From Rhizobacter sp. (lineage in GTDB: Bacteria; Pseudomonadota; Gammaproteobacteria; Burkholderiales; Burkholderiaceae): 8,172 nucleotides of DNA. Location: positions 1-8,172 of the forward strand of contig JACMKW010000280.1 in NCBI GenBank assembly GCA_014379885.1, given 5' to 3'. The translations under genes were made by a program, and so were the position numbers. Positions within the stretch are counted from its first letter, which is position 1, and the number at the start of each line of letters is the position of its first letter. Below are positions 1-7,496 of this stretch, one piece after another. The notes under the pieces were generated by a model, which made no database searches, was not told the origin of the DNA, and saw only the letters and a list, made by a program, of their open reading frames with translations.

Positions 1-1239
1 GCCCGTGCAAGTGCGCCAGCCAAGCGACCGCGCGGCCCGACGCTCAGACTCGACCCCGTCGAGGCCGATGCGCTCATCCTGCCCTCGCTGCAAATGGCCA
101 CCTCGCTGAGCCAGGCGCCCGACGCTGCGGCTTCAGGCGCTGTGCCGCGCTACCTGGACCCTGAGCAAGCGCAACGCCTGCGCGAGCAAGAACGCCTGAA
201 GGCCATGGAGACTGCGCTGCTCAAGTTGCGCAGCGACAGCCAGGCCACACAGAAGATGTTGACCGACATGCAGCTGCGTGTTCGCGCCGCCGAGGCCAGC
301 CGCTATGCCAACCCATTGGTCTACCTGCTGATTGCGTTGAGCCTGATGTTGGCCGCCGGGCTGGCGGCGATGTGGTGGTTGCGGCGCCGCGACCGGCGCT
401 CTGCGGCCTGGTGGACGCCTCCGGTTGAAGCCGGGCCGGCGAGCGCACCGGTGGCCCACGAAGCCTCGGCACCGTTGCCTGTGTACGAGGCAGCGCCTGA
501 GCCTTCGCCGAGGTATGAGGCCATGGCGCCGGCCTATTCGCCGCCTCCTACGCCCTCGCCGCGCCCCGCAGAGGCTGATGCAGCTGTGGTGGAGCCGCGC
601 CGGCCCATGTCGGCCGAAGAGTTGATCGACCTGGAGCAGCAGGCCGAATTCTTCGTGGTGCTGGGCCAGGACGACGCTGCCATCGACCTGCTGATGGGCC
701 ATGTGCGCAGCACCGGCGGCGTGAGCCCCTTGCCCTACCTGAAGCTGCTTGAAATTTATCGCCGCCGTGGCGAGCGTGAACCGTATGACCGCATTCGCGA
801 GCGCTTCAACCGCCGCTTCAATGCCTATGCGCCTGAGTGGGATGTCGACCCCGAGCTGGGCCTGAGCCTGGAGGGTTACCCCGAGGTGATGAGCCGGCTT
901 CAAAACGCCTGGAACCGGCCATCCCAGGCCATGGAGCTGCTGGATGCATCACTGTTCCGCCGCGACGCGGGGCCCACGTTTGATGTGCCGGCCTACCGCG
1001 AGTTGCTGTTCCTGTACGGCACCGCGCGCGACTTGGCCGAGCGCGACTTCGGGCCCGATGGCGTTGATTTTCTCTTGCCGCTGGGTGACCCCGAGGCCTC
1101 GACCTACACCACCGTGTTGGCCACCGGCAGCGAGCCACCGGCTGCGCCCGCCACGTTCTCCATCGACCTGGATGTGTCGACCGATCAGCCCCCGCTGATT
1201 TCTCTCGACGACGCTGGTTTCAAGCGAAGCAAGCGTTGA
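1..1239 (+). CDS. FimV/HubP-like inner-membrane protein, 3' part (5' end outside window)
   Basis: The reading frame is open from base 1 to a TGA at 1237-1239, giving 412 visible residues. The ATG at 94 is probably internal, because the frame is already open upstream. In order I see a charged stretch with coiled-coil character (visible residues about 53-101, rich in Glu, Arg, Leu and Gln), one hydrophobic transmembrane segment (about 105-127, centred on LIALSLMLAAGLAAMWW) followed by the basic run RRRDRR, then a Pro/Ala-rich linker (about 138-200), and a folded cytoplasmic domain starting at MSAEELIDLEQQAEF (about 203-350) that looks helical and TPR-like. This coiled coil, membrane helix, flexible linker and helical C-terminal domain resembles FimV/HubP polar scaffold proteins, which act in type IV pilus function and polar organisation. 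A periplasmic LysM domain would be expected upstream but is not visible here. The family assignment rests on architecture and recall of Burkholderiales homologues, and the function is inferred. Its 3' end overlaps the convergent aminotransferase gene by 20 bases. Confidence 0.7.
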   Translation, partial: ARASAPAKRPRGPTLRLDPVEADALILPSLQMATSLSQAPDAAASGAVPRYLDPEQAQRLREQERLKAMETALLKLRSDSQATQKMLTDMQLRVRAAEASRYANPLVYLLIALSLMLAAGLAAMWWLRRRDRRSAAWWTPPVEAGPASAPVAHEASAPLPVYEAAPEPSPRYEAMAPAYSPPPTPSPRPAEADAAVVEPRRPMSAEELIDLEQQAEFFVVLGQDDAAIDLLMGHVRSTGGVSPLPYLKLLEIYRRRGEREPYDRIRERFNRRFNAYAPEWDVDPELGLSLEGYPEVMSRLQNAWNRPSQAMELLDASLFRRDAGPTFDVPAYRELLFLYGTARDLAERDFGPDGVDFLLPLGDPEASTYTTVLATGSEPPAAPATFSIDLDVSTDQPPLISLDDAGFKRSKR

Positions 1240-2389
1240 GCCGCTCGAGCGCAAGCGCAAGCGTTTCGTCTTTCTTGGCAAAGCAAAAGCGCGCGAGCTT
1301 TTGCTCGAAGCCACCGGGGTAGAAGGCTGACAGCGGAATCGCCGCCACGCCTACCTCGGCTGTCAGCCAGCGGCAAAACGCTTCTTCGGGCAAATCGCTC
1401 ACTGCCGAATAGTCCACGCTCTGGAAGTAGCTGCCGGTGGTGGGCAGCAGCTTGAGCCGGGTGCTCGCCAGGCCGGTACGAAAGAGGTCGCGCTTGCGCT
1501 GATAGAACGCACTCAGTTCCAGGTACGGCGCGGGGTCAACCATGTAGTGAGCCAGGCCGTGTTGCACCGGCGTGTTGACGGTGAAGACGTTGAACTGGTG
1601 CACCTTGCGAAACTCCGCCGTCAGCGGGGCCGGTGCGGCCACGTAGCCAACTTTCCAACCCGTCACGTGATAGGTCTTGCCAAAGCTCGACACCACGAAG
1701 CTGCGCGCTGCGAGCTCCGGGTGTCGCGAGACACTTTCGTGCCGCAGGCCGTCGAACACCATGTGCTCATAGACCTCGTCGGCAATCACGATCACGTTGG
1801 TGGGGCGCAGCAGCTCAGTCAGGCGGCGCATGTCGTCGGCCGTCCAGACGGTGGCGCTGGGGTTGTGCGGTGTGTTGATGACGATGGCGCGGGTGCGCGG
1901 CGTGAGTGCGGCGCCGATGCGCTCGAAGTCGGGCGTGAAGCTGCGCGGCGTGAGCGGCACATGCACGGCACGGCCGCCGGCCAGCGCGATGTTGGGCTCG
2001 TAGCTGTCGTAGCTAGGATCGAGCACGATCACCTCGTCGCCCGGGTGCACGATGGCCAGGATGGCCGTCAAGATGGCTTGCGTGGCGCCGGCCGTGATGG
2101 TGATCTCGTTGGCTGGGTCGTAGGTGTAGCCGTAGAGCTGTGACACCTTGGCCGCAACGGCCTCGCGCAGCGGTAACACGCCGGCCATCGGCGGGTACTG
2201 GTTGAGGCCTCGGCGCATGGCGGCGTTGACTGCGTCGAGCAGCCTGGGGTCGCAGTCGAAATCGGGGAAGCCCTGGCCCAGATTCACCGCGTTGTGCTGC
2301 TGCGCCAGCGCCGACATCACGGTGAAGATGGTGGTGCCGACCTGGGGCAAGCGGCTGATGAGCGCAGGCGGGGTGAAGATCGTTGCCAT
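1220..2389 (-). CDS. ybdL: Methionine aminotransferase, YbdL-type PLP enzyme
   Basis: This is a 389-residue fold-type I, class I/II aminotransferase that aligns by eye along its whole length with E. coli YbdL (about 386 residues). YbdL prefers methionine and converts it reversibly to 4-methylthio-2-oxobutanoate in the cytoplasm, the last step of methionine salvage when run toward methionine. Visible landmarks are LPQVGTTIFTVMSALAQQ near the N-terminus, NLGQGFPDFD (36-45), TAGATQAI (99-106), NTPHNPSAT (172-180), DEVYEH with D204 and Y207 for PLP, SSFGKTYHVTGWK with K238 as the Schiff-base lysine, and RFCFAKK with R367 for the substrate carboxylate. All expected catalytic residues are present. 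I chose the ATG at 2389 because homology begins there. A TTG at 2404 is in frame, adds five residues and overlaps the cysB stop as TTGA. No good Shine-Dalgarno precedes either start, so translation may be coupled to cysB, which ends 11 bases upstream. Kynurenine aminotransferase activity is also known in this family. Confidence 0.93.
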   Translation of the reverse strand: MATIFTPPALISRLPQVGTTIFTVMSALAQQHNAVNLGQGFPDFDCDPRLLDAVNAAMRRGLNQYPPMAGVLPLREAVAAKVSQLYGYTYDPANEITITAGATQAILTAILAIVHPGDEVIVLDPSYDSYEPNIALAGGRAVHVPLTPRSFTPDFERIGAALTPRTRAIVINTPHNPSATVWTADDMRRLTELLRPTNVIVIADEVYEHMVFDGLRHESVSRHPELAARSFVVSSFGKTYHVTGWKVGYVAAPAPLTAEFRKVHQFNVFTVNTPVQHGLAHYMVDPAPYLELSAFYQRKRDLFRTGLASTRLKLLPTTGSYFQSVDYSAVSDLPEEAFCRWLTAEVGVAAIPLSAFYPGGFEQKLARFCFAKKDETLALALERLNACFA

Positions 2390-2400
2390 GGGGGAGCAGA

Positions 2401-3345
2401 TCAAAGCTGGTACTCGTTCGATTCGCCACTCATGGCGCGGGTGATCAAGACGCGTGTCAAACGGTCCGACAGCATCTCGGCAAACGCGTAGACGAAGTTG
2501 CGCAGGTAGGCGCCCCGCTTGAAGGCCACACGGGTGATGCTCTGGCCGAACAGGTGGCCCACGGGGCGTGACACCAGGTCGCCACCGGGCGGGTCGTCGC
2601 GCACCGCGATCTCGGCCACGATGCCCACGCCCAGGCCCAGGCGCACATAGGTCTTGATCACGTCGGCGTCGATGGCTTCGAGCACGATGTTGGGTTTGAG
2701 GTGGCGCGCCGCAAACGCCTGGTCCACACGCGTGCGTCCGCTGAACGAGGGGTGGTACGACACGAGTGGCTCGCGCGCCAGGTCTTCAAGTGAAATGCGT
2801 TCCAGCTGTGACAACGGGTGGCCCGCCGGCATCACCAGCGCGTGATGCCATTCGTAGCAAGGCAGGGAGACCAATTCATCGACTTCGCCGATGGATTCGG
2901 TGGCGATGCCGATCTCGGCCACTTCTTCGAGAAGCATCTCTGCCACCTGGGCCGGTGAGCCCTGGTGCAGGCTGATGTTGACCTTGGGAAAACGCTTGCG
3001 CAGCTGTGCCAGCGGCTCGGGCAGAAAGTAGCGCGCCTGGCTGTGGGTAGTGGCAATCGACAGCGTGCCGCTGTCTTGCTTGGAGAACTCTTCGCCGATG
3101 CGTTTGAGGTTGTTGACCTCGCGCATGATGACCTCGATCGACTTGAGCACGTGCTGGCCCGGCTCGGTCACGCGGCGCAGCCGCTTGCCATGGCGCGCGA
3201 AGATGTCGACGCCGAGCTCACCCTCCAGCTCCAGGATGGCTTTTGAGATGCCGGGTTGTGAGGTGAACAAGGCCTTGGCGGTCTCGGTCAGGTTCAGATC
3301 GCGCCGAACCGCCTCTTGCACAAACCGAAACTGATGCAGGTTCAT
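2401..3345 (-). CDS. cysB: CysB-family LysR-type transcriptional regulator
   Basis: The product is 314 residues, close to the usual CysB/Cbl length of about 315-325. The N-terminus MNLHQFRFVQEAVRRDLNLT and the helix-turn-helix (about residues 18-45, with TETAKALFTSQPGISKAI) are typical of CysB. The substrate-binding part follows, with IATTHSQARYFLP (97-109), LHQGSPAQVAEM (126-137), GIATE (146-150) and the hallmark EAIDADVIKTYVRLGLGVGI (223-242). CysB proteins are cytoplasmic tetrameric activators of sulfate and sulfonate assimilation genes; N-acetylserine is an inducer and sulfide or thiosulfate antagonise it. The pocket keeps T100, Q103 and T149, while positions 102 and 202 are Ser where I recall Thr in enteric CysB. 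The gene lies 34 bases after the chelatase gene and 11 bases before ybdL, which fits a sulfur theme. It might be autoregulated, as CysB often is, but I cannot point to a clear binding site. A Cbl-like role in organosulfur use is the main alternative. Confidence 0.93.
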   Translation of the reverse strand: MNLHQFRFVQEAVRRDLNLTETAKALFTSQPGISKAILELEGELGVDIFARHGKRLRRVTEPGQHVLKSIEVIMREVNNLKRIGEEFSKQDSGTLSIATTHSQARYFLPEPLAQLRKRFPKVNISLHQGSPAQVAEMLLEEVAEIGIATESIGEVDELVSLPCYEWHHALVMPAGHPLSQLERISLEDLAREPLVSYHPSFSGRTRVDQAFAARHLKPNIVLEAIDADVIKTYVRLGLGVGIVAEIAVRDDPPGGDLVSRPVGHLFGQSITRVAFKRGAYLRNFVYAFAEMLSDRLTRVLITRAMSGESNEYQL

Positions 3346-3379
3346 ATTCCAGAGCCGTATGAAGACGGGCTGGATTATT

Positions 3380-3784
3380 TCACTTTGGGTCTGAAGGAGG
3401 GGAGTGGTCGGCCAAAGCCATGGCAGCTTTGGCCATGGCCTGGATGACGCTGTCGATTTCGCCGATGGCGTGTTGCAAGCGCCAGGTGACGCGCGGGTGG
3501 GTGTGGGCCATGCCGGTCAGCAGTGCCGGCAGATCCTTGCGGACATGGCCACCCGCACCCAGGAACAGCGGCACGACCGCGACGTCGTTGCAGCCCAGGT
3601 CTGCCAAACGTTGCCCTGCCTCGGTCAAATTGGGGCTCATGAACTCCAGAAACGCGAGTTCCACGGGCAGGCCCGGTCGCCCGGCACGCACGAGGCTCGC
3701 CACGGCCTCGAAAGGCACAGCCCAGTGGGGGTCGCGCGCGCCGTGGGCGAACAGCAGCAAACCCGGGTGCGTTGTTCGTTTCAT
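3380..3784 (-). CDS. cbiX: Short CbiX/SirB-type sirohydrochlorin chelatase
   Basis: The product is a 134-residue single-domain class II chelatase, matching the short CbiX form (about 120-140 residues). Two metal-binding histidines are visible: H14 in LLLFAHGARDP and H80 in VVPLFLGAGGHVRKDLP. The middle has VELAFLEFMSPNLTEA (41-56), a typical second strand with an acidic residue near the active site. These enzymes insert Co2+ or Fe2+ into sirohydrochlorin in the cytoplasm, for cobalamin or siroheme. Next to cysB the iron role (siroheme for sulfite and nitrite reductases) is attractive, but metal choice cannot be read from sequence. I chose the ATG at 3784 because homology starts just after it and it lies 7 bases past the lptG stop. 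A longer in-frame version starting near 3826 would overlap lptG by 35 bases and adds a non-homologous leader. The last dozen residues are polar and probably disordered. Confidence 0.85.
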   Translation of the reverse strand: MKRTTHPGLLLFAHGARDPHWAVPFEAVASLVRAGRPGLPVELAFLEFMSPNLTEAGQRLADLGCNDVAVVPLFLGAGGHVRKDLPALLTGMAHTHPRVTWRLQHAIGEIDSVIQAMAKAAMALADHSPPSDPK

Positions 3785-3791
3785 GGGGTGC

Positions 3792-4904
3792 TCACCGGTA
3801 TCTGACCAGCCAACTGAACGCCGCAAAAGACATCAACAGGTAGATGGCACTCGGTGCGGCGGCCACCATCCACGGCGTCCAATCCCGCAGCAGCCCCAGG
3901 TGGGCGGCCACGTTGTTCAACAGGATGAAGCTGATGCCCAGCATGATGCCGCCGAACACCTTCAGGCTGACCCCGCCGGCTCGACCATGCATGTACGCAA
4001 AGGGCAGGGCGAGGCCCATCATCACCAGGCAGGCCAGCGGGTAGAGCGCACGCTTCCAGAACTTGATCTCGTAGCGCTGCGCGGCCTGCTCGTTGTCGGC
4101 CAAGTGCGTGATGTAGCGAAACAGCTCCAGTGTCGACATCGAACTCTCCGGCAGCACCGCGGCGGCCACCACGCTGGCCGACAAAGTGCTGGGCCAATCG
4201 TAGGTGGTGAGCTTTTCCTCAATCACGTTGAGGCGGGTGCCCGGTGCGTCGGCAGCGCTCCAGTCGGTGATGGTCACCTCCGACAAGGCCCACACATCAT
4301 CGTTGCCCACCCGCCCGCTGGCCGCGCCAATGCGGCGCAGCATGCGGCCGTTGCCGTCGAACTCGAACACCCGGATGTTCAGCAAGTCGCCATTGGCGGC
4401 GGCGCGCTCCACGTTGATGGAGTAAGAACGTTCGCCTTGCGCCGAGACGCTGCGATCCTTCAGCCAGGCTCCTGAATCGCCCAGGCTGAAGCCGCCCTTG
4501 AAGCGCGCCTGCAAATGCGCCGCGGCGCGCTCACTCAGCGGCGCGAGGTAGTCGCCGATCACGAAGGTCACCAAACCGAAGGCGACCCCCAAGCCGGCCA
4601 GCAAACCCAAGGCACGGCCGGGCGCCAGGCCGCCGGTGCGCAGGATCGTGAACTCGGACGATTGCGCCAAGCGAGACAACGCGTAGATGCTGCCGATCAG
4701 CACCGCGATGGGCGACAGCTCGTACAGGTGACCCGGCAGCTCAAGCAGCGAGTACAGCGCAGCATGCAGGGCGGTGTAGCCCTTGCCCACGTCGGCCAGC
4801 TCGTCGACGAAGTCGATGAAGAAGAACAGCGACAGGAACGCCAGCGCCACGAACAGCACCGAAGACACGATGTCGGCATACAGCAACCGGCGCACCGTCT
4901 TCAT
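3792..4904 (-). CDS. lptG: LPS export permease LptG
   Basis: LptG is a 370-residue inner-membrane permease of the LptB2FG transporter, which extracts lipopolysaccharide from the inner membrane and passes it to LptC/LptA. Three N-terminal membrane helices are visible (about residues 12-32, 58-80 and 97-118), then a periplasmic jellyroll domain (about 125-275), then three C-terminal helices (about 286-306, 315-335 and 343-366). ELSPIAVLIGSIYALSRLAQ (62-81), followed by EFTILRTGG, is the conserved helix and coupling segment that contacts LptB, and YEIKFWKRALYPL (278-290) is another family signature. Length matches the family (about 360). The start ATG (4904-4902) overlaps the lptF stop as ATGA. 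An AAGG on the minus strand at 4915-4912, seven bases before the ATG, is a fair ribosome-binding site. In-frame extension further upstream runs into the lptF frame and has no homology, so I rejected it. LptG is normally essential in Gram-negative bacteria that make LPS. Confidence 0.96.
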   Translation of the reverse strand: MKTVRRLLYADIVSSVLFVALAFLSLFFFIDFVDELADVGKGYTALHAALYSLLELPGHLYELSPIAVLIGSIYALSRLAQSSEFTILRTGGLAPGRALGLLAGLGVAFGLVTFVIGDYLAPLSERAAAHLQARFKGGFSLGDSGAWLKDRSVSAQGERSYSINVERAAANGDLLNIRVFEFDGNGRMLRRIGAASGRVGNDDVWALSEVTITDWSAADAPGTRLNVIEEKLTTYDWPSTLSASVVAAAVLPESSMSTLELFRYITHLADNEQAAQRYEIKFWKRALYPLACLVMMGLALPFAYMHGRAGGVSLKVFGGIMLGISFILLNNVAAHLGLLRDWTPWMVAAAPSAIYLLMSFAAFSWLVRYR

Positions 4905-6001
4905 GCCACCGCCTTGGGGGAGCTTCGGGGCCGCAACGAGAAGTTGGTGCCGTGATCGCGCCACCACAGCAGCCCGAGAGCGAGCAGCAGGGCGCCGCCG
5001 TGTGTCATTGAGAGCGCCACCCCCATGCCCATCTTGCCGCTGGCCACCCAGGCCTGCGAGAGGTTGATGAGGTTGTAGTACACGACGAAGGTCAGCAGCG
5101 CGAACAGCAGGTTCCAGTTGCTCGCGCGCCGCGGCTGGCTGGCCGACAAGCCGATGGCCAGCAACAGCAGATTGGACGCACCCAGCGTAAGGCCCAGGCG
5201 CCAAGTGAGTTCGCCCTGGGCGCGTGGCTCGGGGCCGCGCAGCAGCTCGATGGTGCGCCGCGCCTTGGGCGGCAGGTTGTCGACGCTGCTCAGCGCCCGG
5301 TCACCGGCCTGAACGCGGTAGCTCTCAAAACGGGCCACGGTCTTTTCATCGGTCTTGAGGTTCTGCTCGTTGCGCTGGCCACGGTCGAGCACCAGGTAGT
5401 TCGCTTCGGGGGTGTTCTCTATGTGGCCGCTGCGCGCTGAGGTGACGGCTTCGCGCTCACCTTGTTTGGAGAGGATGAACACGTTGCGCCCATCGCGACC
5501 GTCTTCACTGGCACGTTCGATGAAGAACACACGCTGCCCATCGCGCGAGGTCTGGAATTGGCCGGGCGTCACGCGCGACAGGTCAGAGCGTTGCTCGAAG
5601 CGTTCGCGCATCTCGGTGCTGCGCTTGTTGACCCACGGCCAGACAAAGAGCGCCAGCAAGGCCACCACCAGCAGCACTGGCCAGCTCACCCGCAGCACTG
5701 GGCGCACGAAGCGCGACAAGCCCACGCCACTGGCAAACCAGATCACCATCTCGCTGTCTCGGTACATGCGGCTCAGCGTGGCGACCACGGCAATGAACAG
5801 CGACAAGCTCAGCATGGTGGGCAAGTGGCCGAGCGCGAAATAGCCCAGCAACAGCACCACGTCTTGAGGCGAAATGCGCCCGACCGCGGCTTGCCCGAGG
5901 GTGCGGATCAGCATCATCGTCAGCACGATGGTCAAGATGACCACCAGCGTGGCGCCGAATGTGCGCGACAGGTCTCGTCTCAGAGAGGAATCGAATAACA
6001 T
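4901..6001 (-). CDS. lptF: LPS export permease LptF
   Basis: LptF is the partner permease of LptG in the LptB2FG complex and has 366 residues, the usual length. The N-terminus MLFDSSLRRDLSRTFGATL is typical of the family. Helices lie at about residues 15-36, 48-76 and 102-124, the periplasmic jellyroll domain at about 125-265, and three further helices at about 268-288, 294-319 and 325-347. The segment RMYRDSEMVIWFASGVGL (78-95) is the conserved coupling region facing the LptB ATPase, and PGQFQ (146-150) is a recognisable piece of the jellyroll. The ATG at 6001 is supported by homology. Only a weak ribosome-binding site (AAGAA) precedes it. It is the first gene of the minus-strand run and is divergent from pepA with almost no space, so its promoter must overlap the 5' end of pepA. 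Confidence 0.96.
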   Translation of the reverse strand: MLFDSSLRRDLSRTFGATLVVILTIVLTMMLIRTLGQAAVGRISPQDVVLLLGYFALGHLPTMLSLSLFIAVVATLSRMYRDSEMVIWFASGVGLSRFVRPVLRVSWPVLLVVALLALFVWPWVNKRSTEMRERFEQRSDLSRVTPGQFQTSRDGQRVFFIERASEDGRDGRNVFILSKQGEREAVTSARSGHIENTPEANYLVLDRGQRNEQNLKTDEKTVARFESYRVQAGDRALSSVDNLPPKARRTIELLRGPEPRAQGELTWRLGLTLGASNLLLLAIGLSASQPRRASNWNLLFALLTFVVYYNLINLSQAWVASGKMGMGVALSMTHGGALLLALGLLWWRDHGTNFSLRPRSSPKAVA

Positions 6002-6024
6002 CGTTGGATTCTTGAATGGGCCGC

Positions 6025-6030
6025 ATTATG
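6025..6030 (-). promoter_or_regulatory. Possible -10 element for lptF
   Basis: Read on the minus strand this is CATAAT, five of six matches to the sigma-70 -10 consensus, in an otherwise GC-rich stretch. A start of transcription near 6018 would leave a leader of about 17 bases before the lptF ATG. The region 17 bases further upstream on this strand (about 6048-6053, AACGAA) is a poor -35, so the call is weak. It includes the likely pepA start codon, which follows from how close the two genes are. Confidence 0.2.
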
Positions 6031-7485
6031 GACTTCCGACACCAGATTTCGTTGCCCGGCGCCTTGTCCACGTTGCCCGCTGATGCCTTGCTGTTGGTGC
6101 TTGCCGGTGAAGCCGTTGATGCGGCGCTTGATGCCAAGCTCGCCGCCCCGTTGAACGACGCGCTCGCCCAAGGCGATTTCAAGCTCAAGGCCGGGCGCCA
6201 CCTCTACCTGCACCGGCTCACCGGTGTGAAGGCGCCCCGCGTGCTGGCCTCGGCCGCGCCTGGGTCGGGTGTCAAGGCATTCAAGGCCGCAGTGCTGCAC
6301 GGGCTGAACCACCTCAAGGGCTTGGGCGCAAAGCACGTGGCCGTGGCCTTCGTTGGTGGCGAGCTCGATGAGCAACACGCCGAGGCCGTGGTCACCGCGG
6401 CGGCCGAAGCCACTTATCTTTATCGCCATACCAAGCCCAGCGCAGCGCCGGACTCAACCCTGGCCAAGCTGACGCTGGTGTGCGACAAGGCGCAGGCCAA
6501 GGCCGTGCAAGCGGGCCTGGTGCGTGGGCAGGCCGTGAGTGCCGGCGTGACGCTCGCCCGCGAACTGGCCAACCGCCCCGGCAACCACTGCACACCAAGC
6601 TACGTGGCCGAACAGGCCCGCAAGCTCGGCAAGGAGCACGGCCTCAAGGTTGAGGTGCTTGACCGCAAGGATGTCGAAAAACTAGGCATGGGCGCTTTCC
6701 TCGCGGTAACGCAGGGCTCGCATGAGCCGCCGCGTTTCATCGTGGCACGCTACAACGGCGCGGCCAAGACTCAGGCGCCGGTCGTTCTGGTCGGCAAGGG
6801 CATCACCTTCGACTCCGGTGGCATCTCCATCAAGCCCGCTGGCGAGATGGACGAGATGAAGTTCGACATGGGCGGCGCGGCCAGCGTGCTGGGCACCCTG
6901 CGCGCTGTGGCCGAGCTCAAGCCCAAGCTGAACCTGGTGGTCATCGTGCCGACCTGCGAAAACATGCCCGACGGGCGCGCCATGAAGCCGGGTGACGTGG
7001 TGACGAGCATGTCGGGCCAGACCATCGAGATCCTGAACACCGACGCCGAAGGCCGCTTGATTCTTTGCGACGCGCTCACCTATGCCGAGCGCTTCAAGCC
7101 CTCGGTGGTGGTGGATGTGGCCACGCTCACTGGTGCCTGCATCGTGGCCCTGGGTCATCACCACTCGGGGCTGTTCTCGCCCGACGATGCTCTGGCCGGT
7201 GAGTTGCTGGCCGCCAGTCAGGCGGCGCTTGACCCGCTGTGGCGCATGCCGCTCGACGATGAATACGCCGAAGGCTTGAAGAGCAACTTCGCCGACATGG
7301 GTAATGTGGGGCCACGTGCTGGCGGCGCCATCACCGCGGCCATCTTCCTCAAGAAGTTCACGGCCAAGTACCGCTGGGCGCACATCGACATCGCCGGCAC
7401 GGCCTGGAAATCAGGCGCGGCCAAGGGCTCGACGGGCCGGCCGGTGCCCCTGCTCACGCATTTCGTGTTGTCCCAGGCCGTGTGA
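6028..7485 (+). CDS. pepA: Leucyl aminopeptidase PepA (M17 family, dimanganese/dizinc)
   Basis: The product is 485 residues. PepA is a cytosolic, normally hexameric metallopeptidase that removes N-terminal residues, including from Cys-Gly in glutathione turnover. The C-terminal catalytic domain (about 165-485) is complete. VGKGITFDSGGISIKP (255-270) supplies K257, D262 and K269; KFDMGGAASV gives D280; and NTDAEGRL (337-344) gives D339, E341 and R343. All correspond, at a constant offset of 13, to the known E. coli residues K270, D275, K282, D293, D352, E354 and R356. The N-terminal domain (1-160) is more divergent, as is usual. I chose the ATG at 6028 because homologues begin MDF or MEF. An in-frame ATG at 6016 adds four residues (MGRI) and cannot be excluded. 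Adjacency to holC matches E. coli. Enteric PepA also binds DNA as a regulator of carAB and in Xer recombination; nothing here shows that role. Confidence 0.97.
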   Translation: MDFRHQISLPGALSTLPADALLLVLAGEAVDAALDAKLAAPLNDALAQGDFKLKAGRHLYLHRLTGVKAPRVLASAAPGSGVKAFKAAVLHGLNHLKGLGAKHVAVAFVGGELDEQHAEAVVTAAAEATYLYRHTKPSAAPDSTLAKLTLVCDKAQAKAVQAGLVRGQAVSAGVTLARELANRPGNHCTPSYVAEQARKLGKEHGLKVEVLDRKDVEKLGMGAFLAVTQGSHEPPRFIVARYNGAAKTQAPVVLVGKGITFDSGGISIKPAGEMDEMKFDMGGAASVLGTLRAVAELKPKLNLVVIVPTCENMPDGRAMKPGDVVTSMSGQTIEILNTDAEGRLILCDALTYAERFKPSVVVDVATLTGACIVALGHHHSGLFSPDDALAGELLAASQAALDPLWRMPLDDEYAEGLKSNFADMGNVGPRAGGAITAAIFLKKFTAKYRWAHIDIAGTAWKSGAAKGSTGRPVPLLTHFVLSQAV

Positions 7486-7496
7486 TGTCGACCCCC

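Noticed and set aside
133..903. Minus-strand open frame of 256 codons antisense to the FimV-like gene
   Set aside because: The sequence is Arg/His/Gln-rich with no domain, and codon position bias favours the plus-strand gene.
1547..2143. Plus-strand open frame of 198 codons antisense to ybdL
   Set aside because: It lies wholly inside a convincing aminotransferase gene and its translation is compositionally a reverse-strand shadow.
3420..4475. Plus-strand open frame of 351 codons antisense to the chelatase and lptG genes
   Set aside because: It is a shadow frame produced by high GC. The translation is low-complexity and rich in His, Gln and Arg with no family resemblance, while the opposite strand carries clear LptG and CbiX homology.
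4905..5204. Upstream in-frame extension of lptG
   Set aside because: The extra 100 residues are encoded out of frame within lptF, have no homology, and the ATGA overlap with a ribosome-binding site gives a better start at 4904.
5973..6001. Sigma-70 promoter for pepA (TAACAT at 5996-6001)
   Set aside because: The -10-like hexamer is moderate but the sequence 17 bases upstream (GTCTCG) is a poor -35, so it is not supported as a feature.
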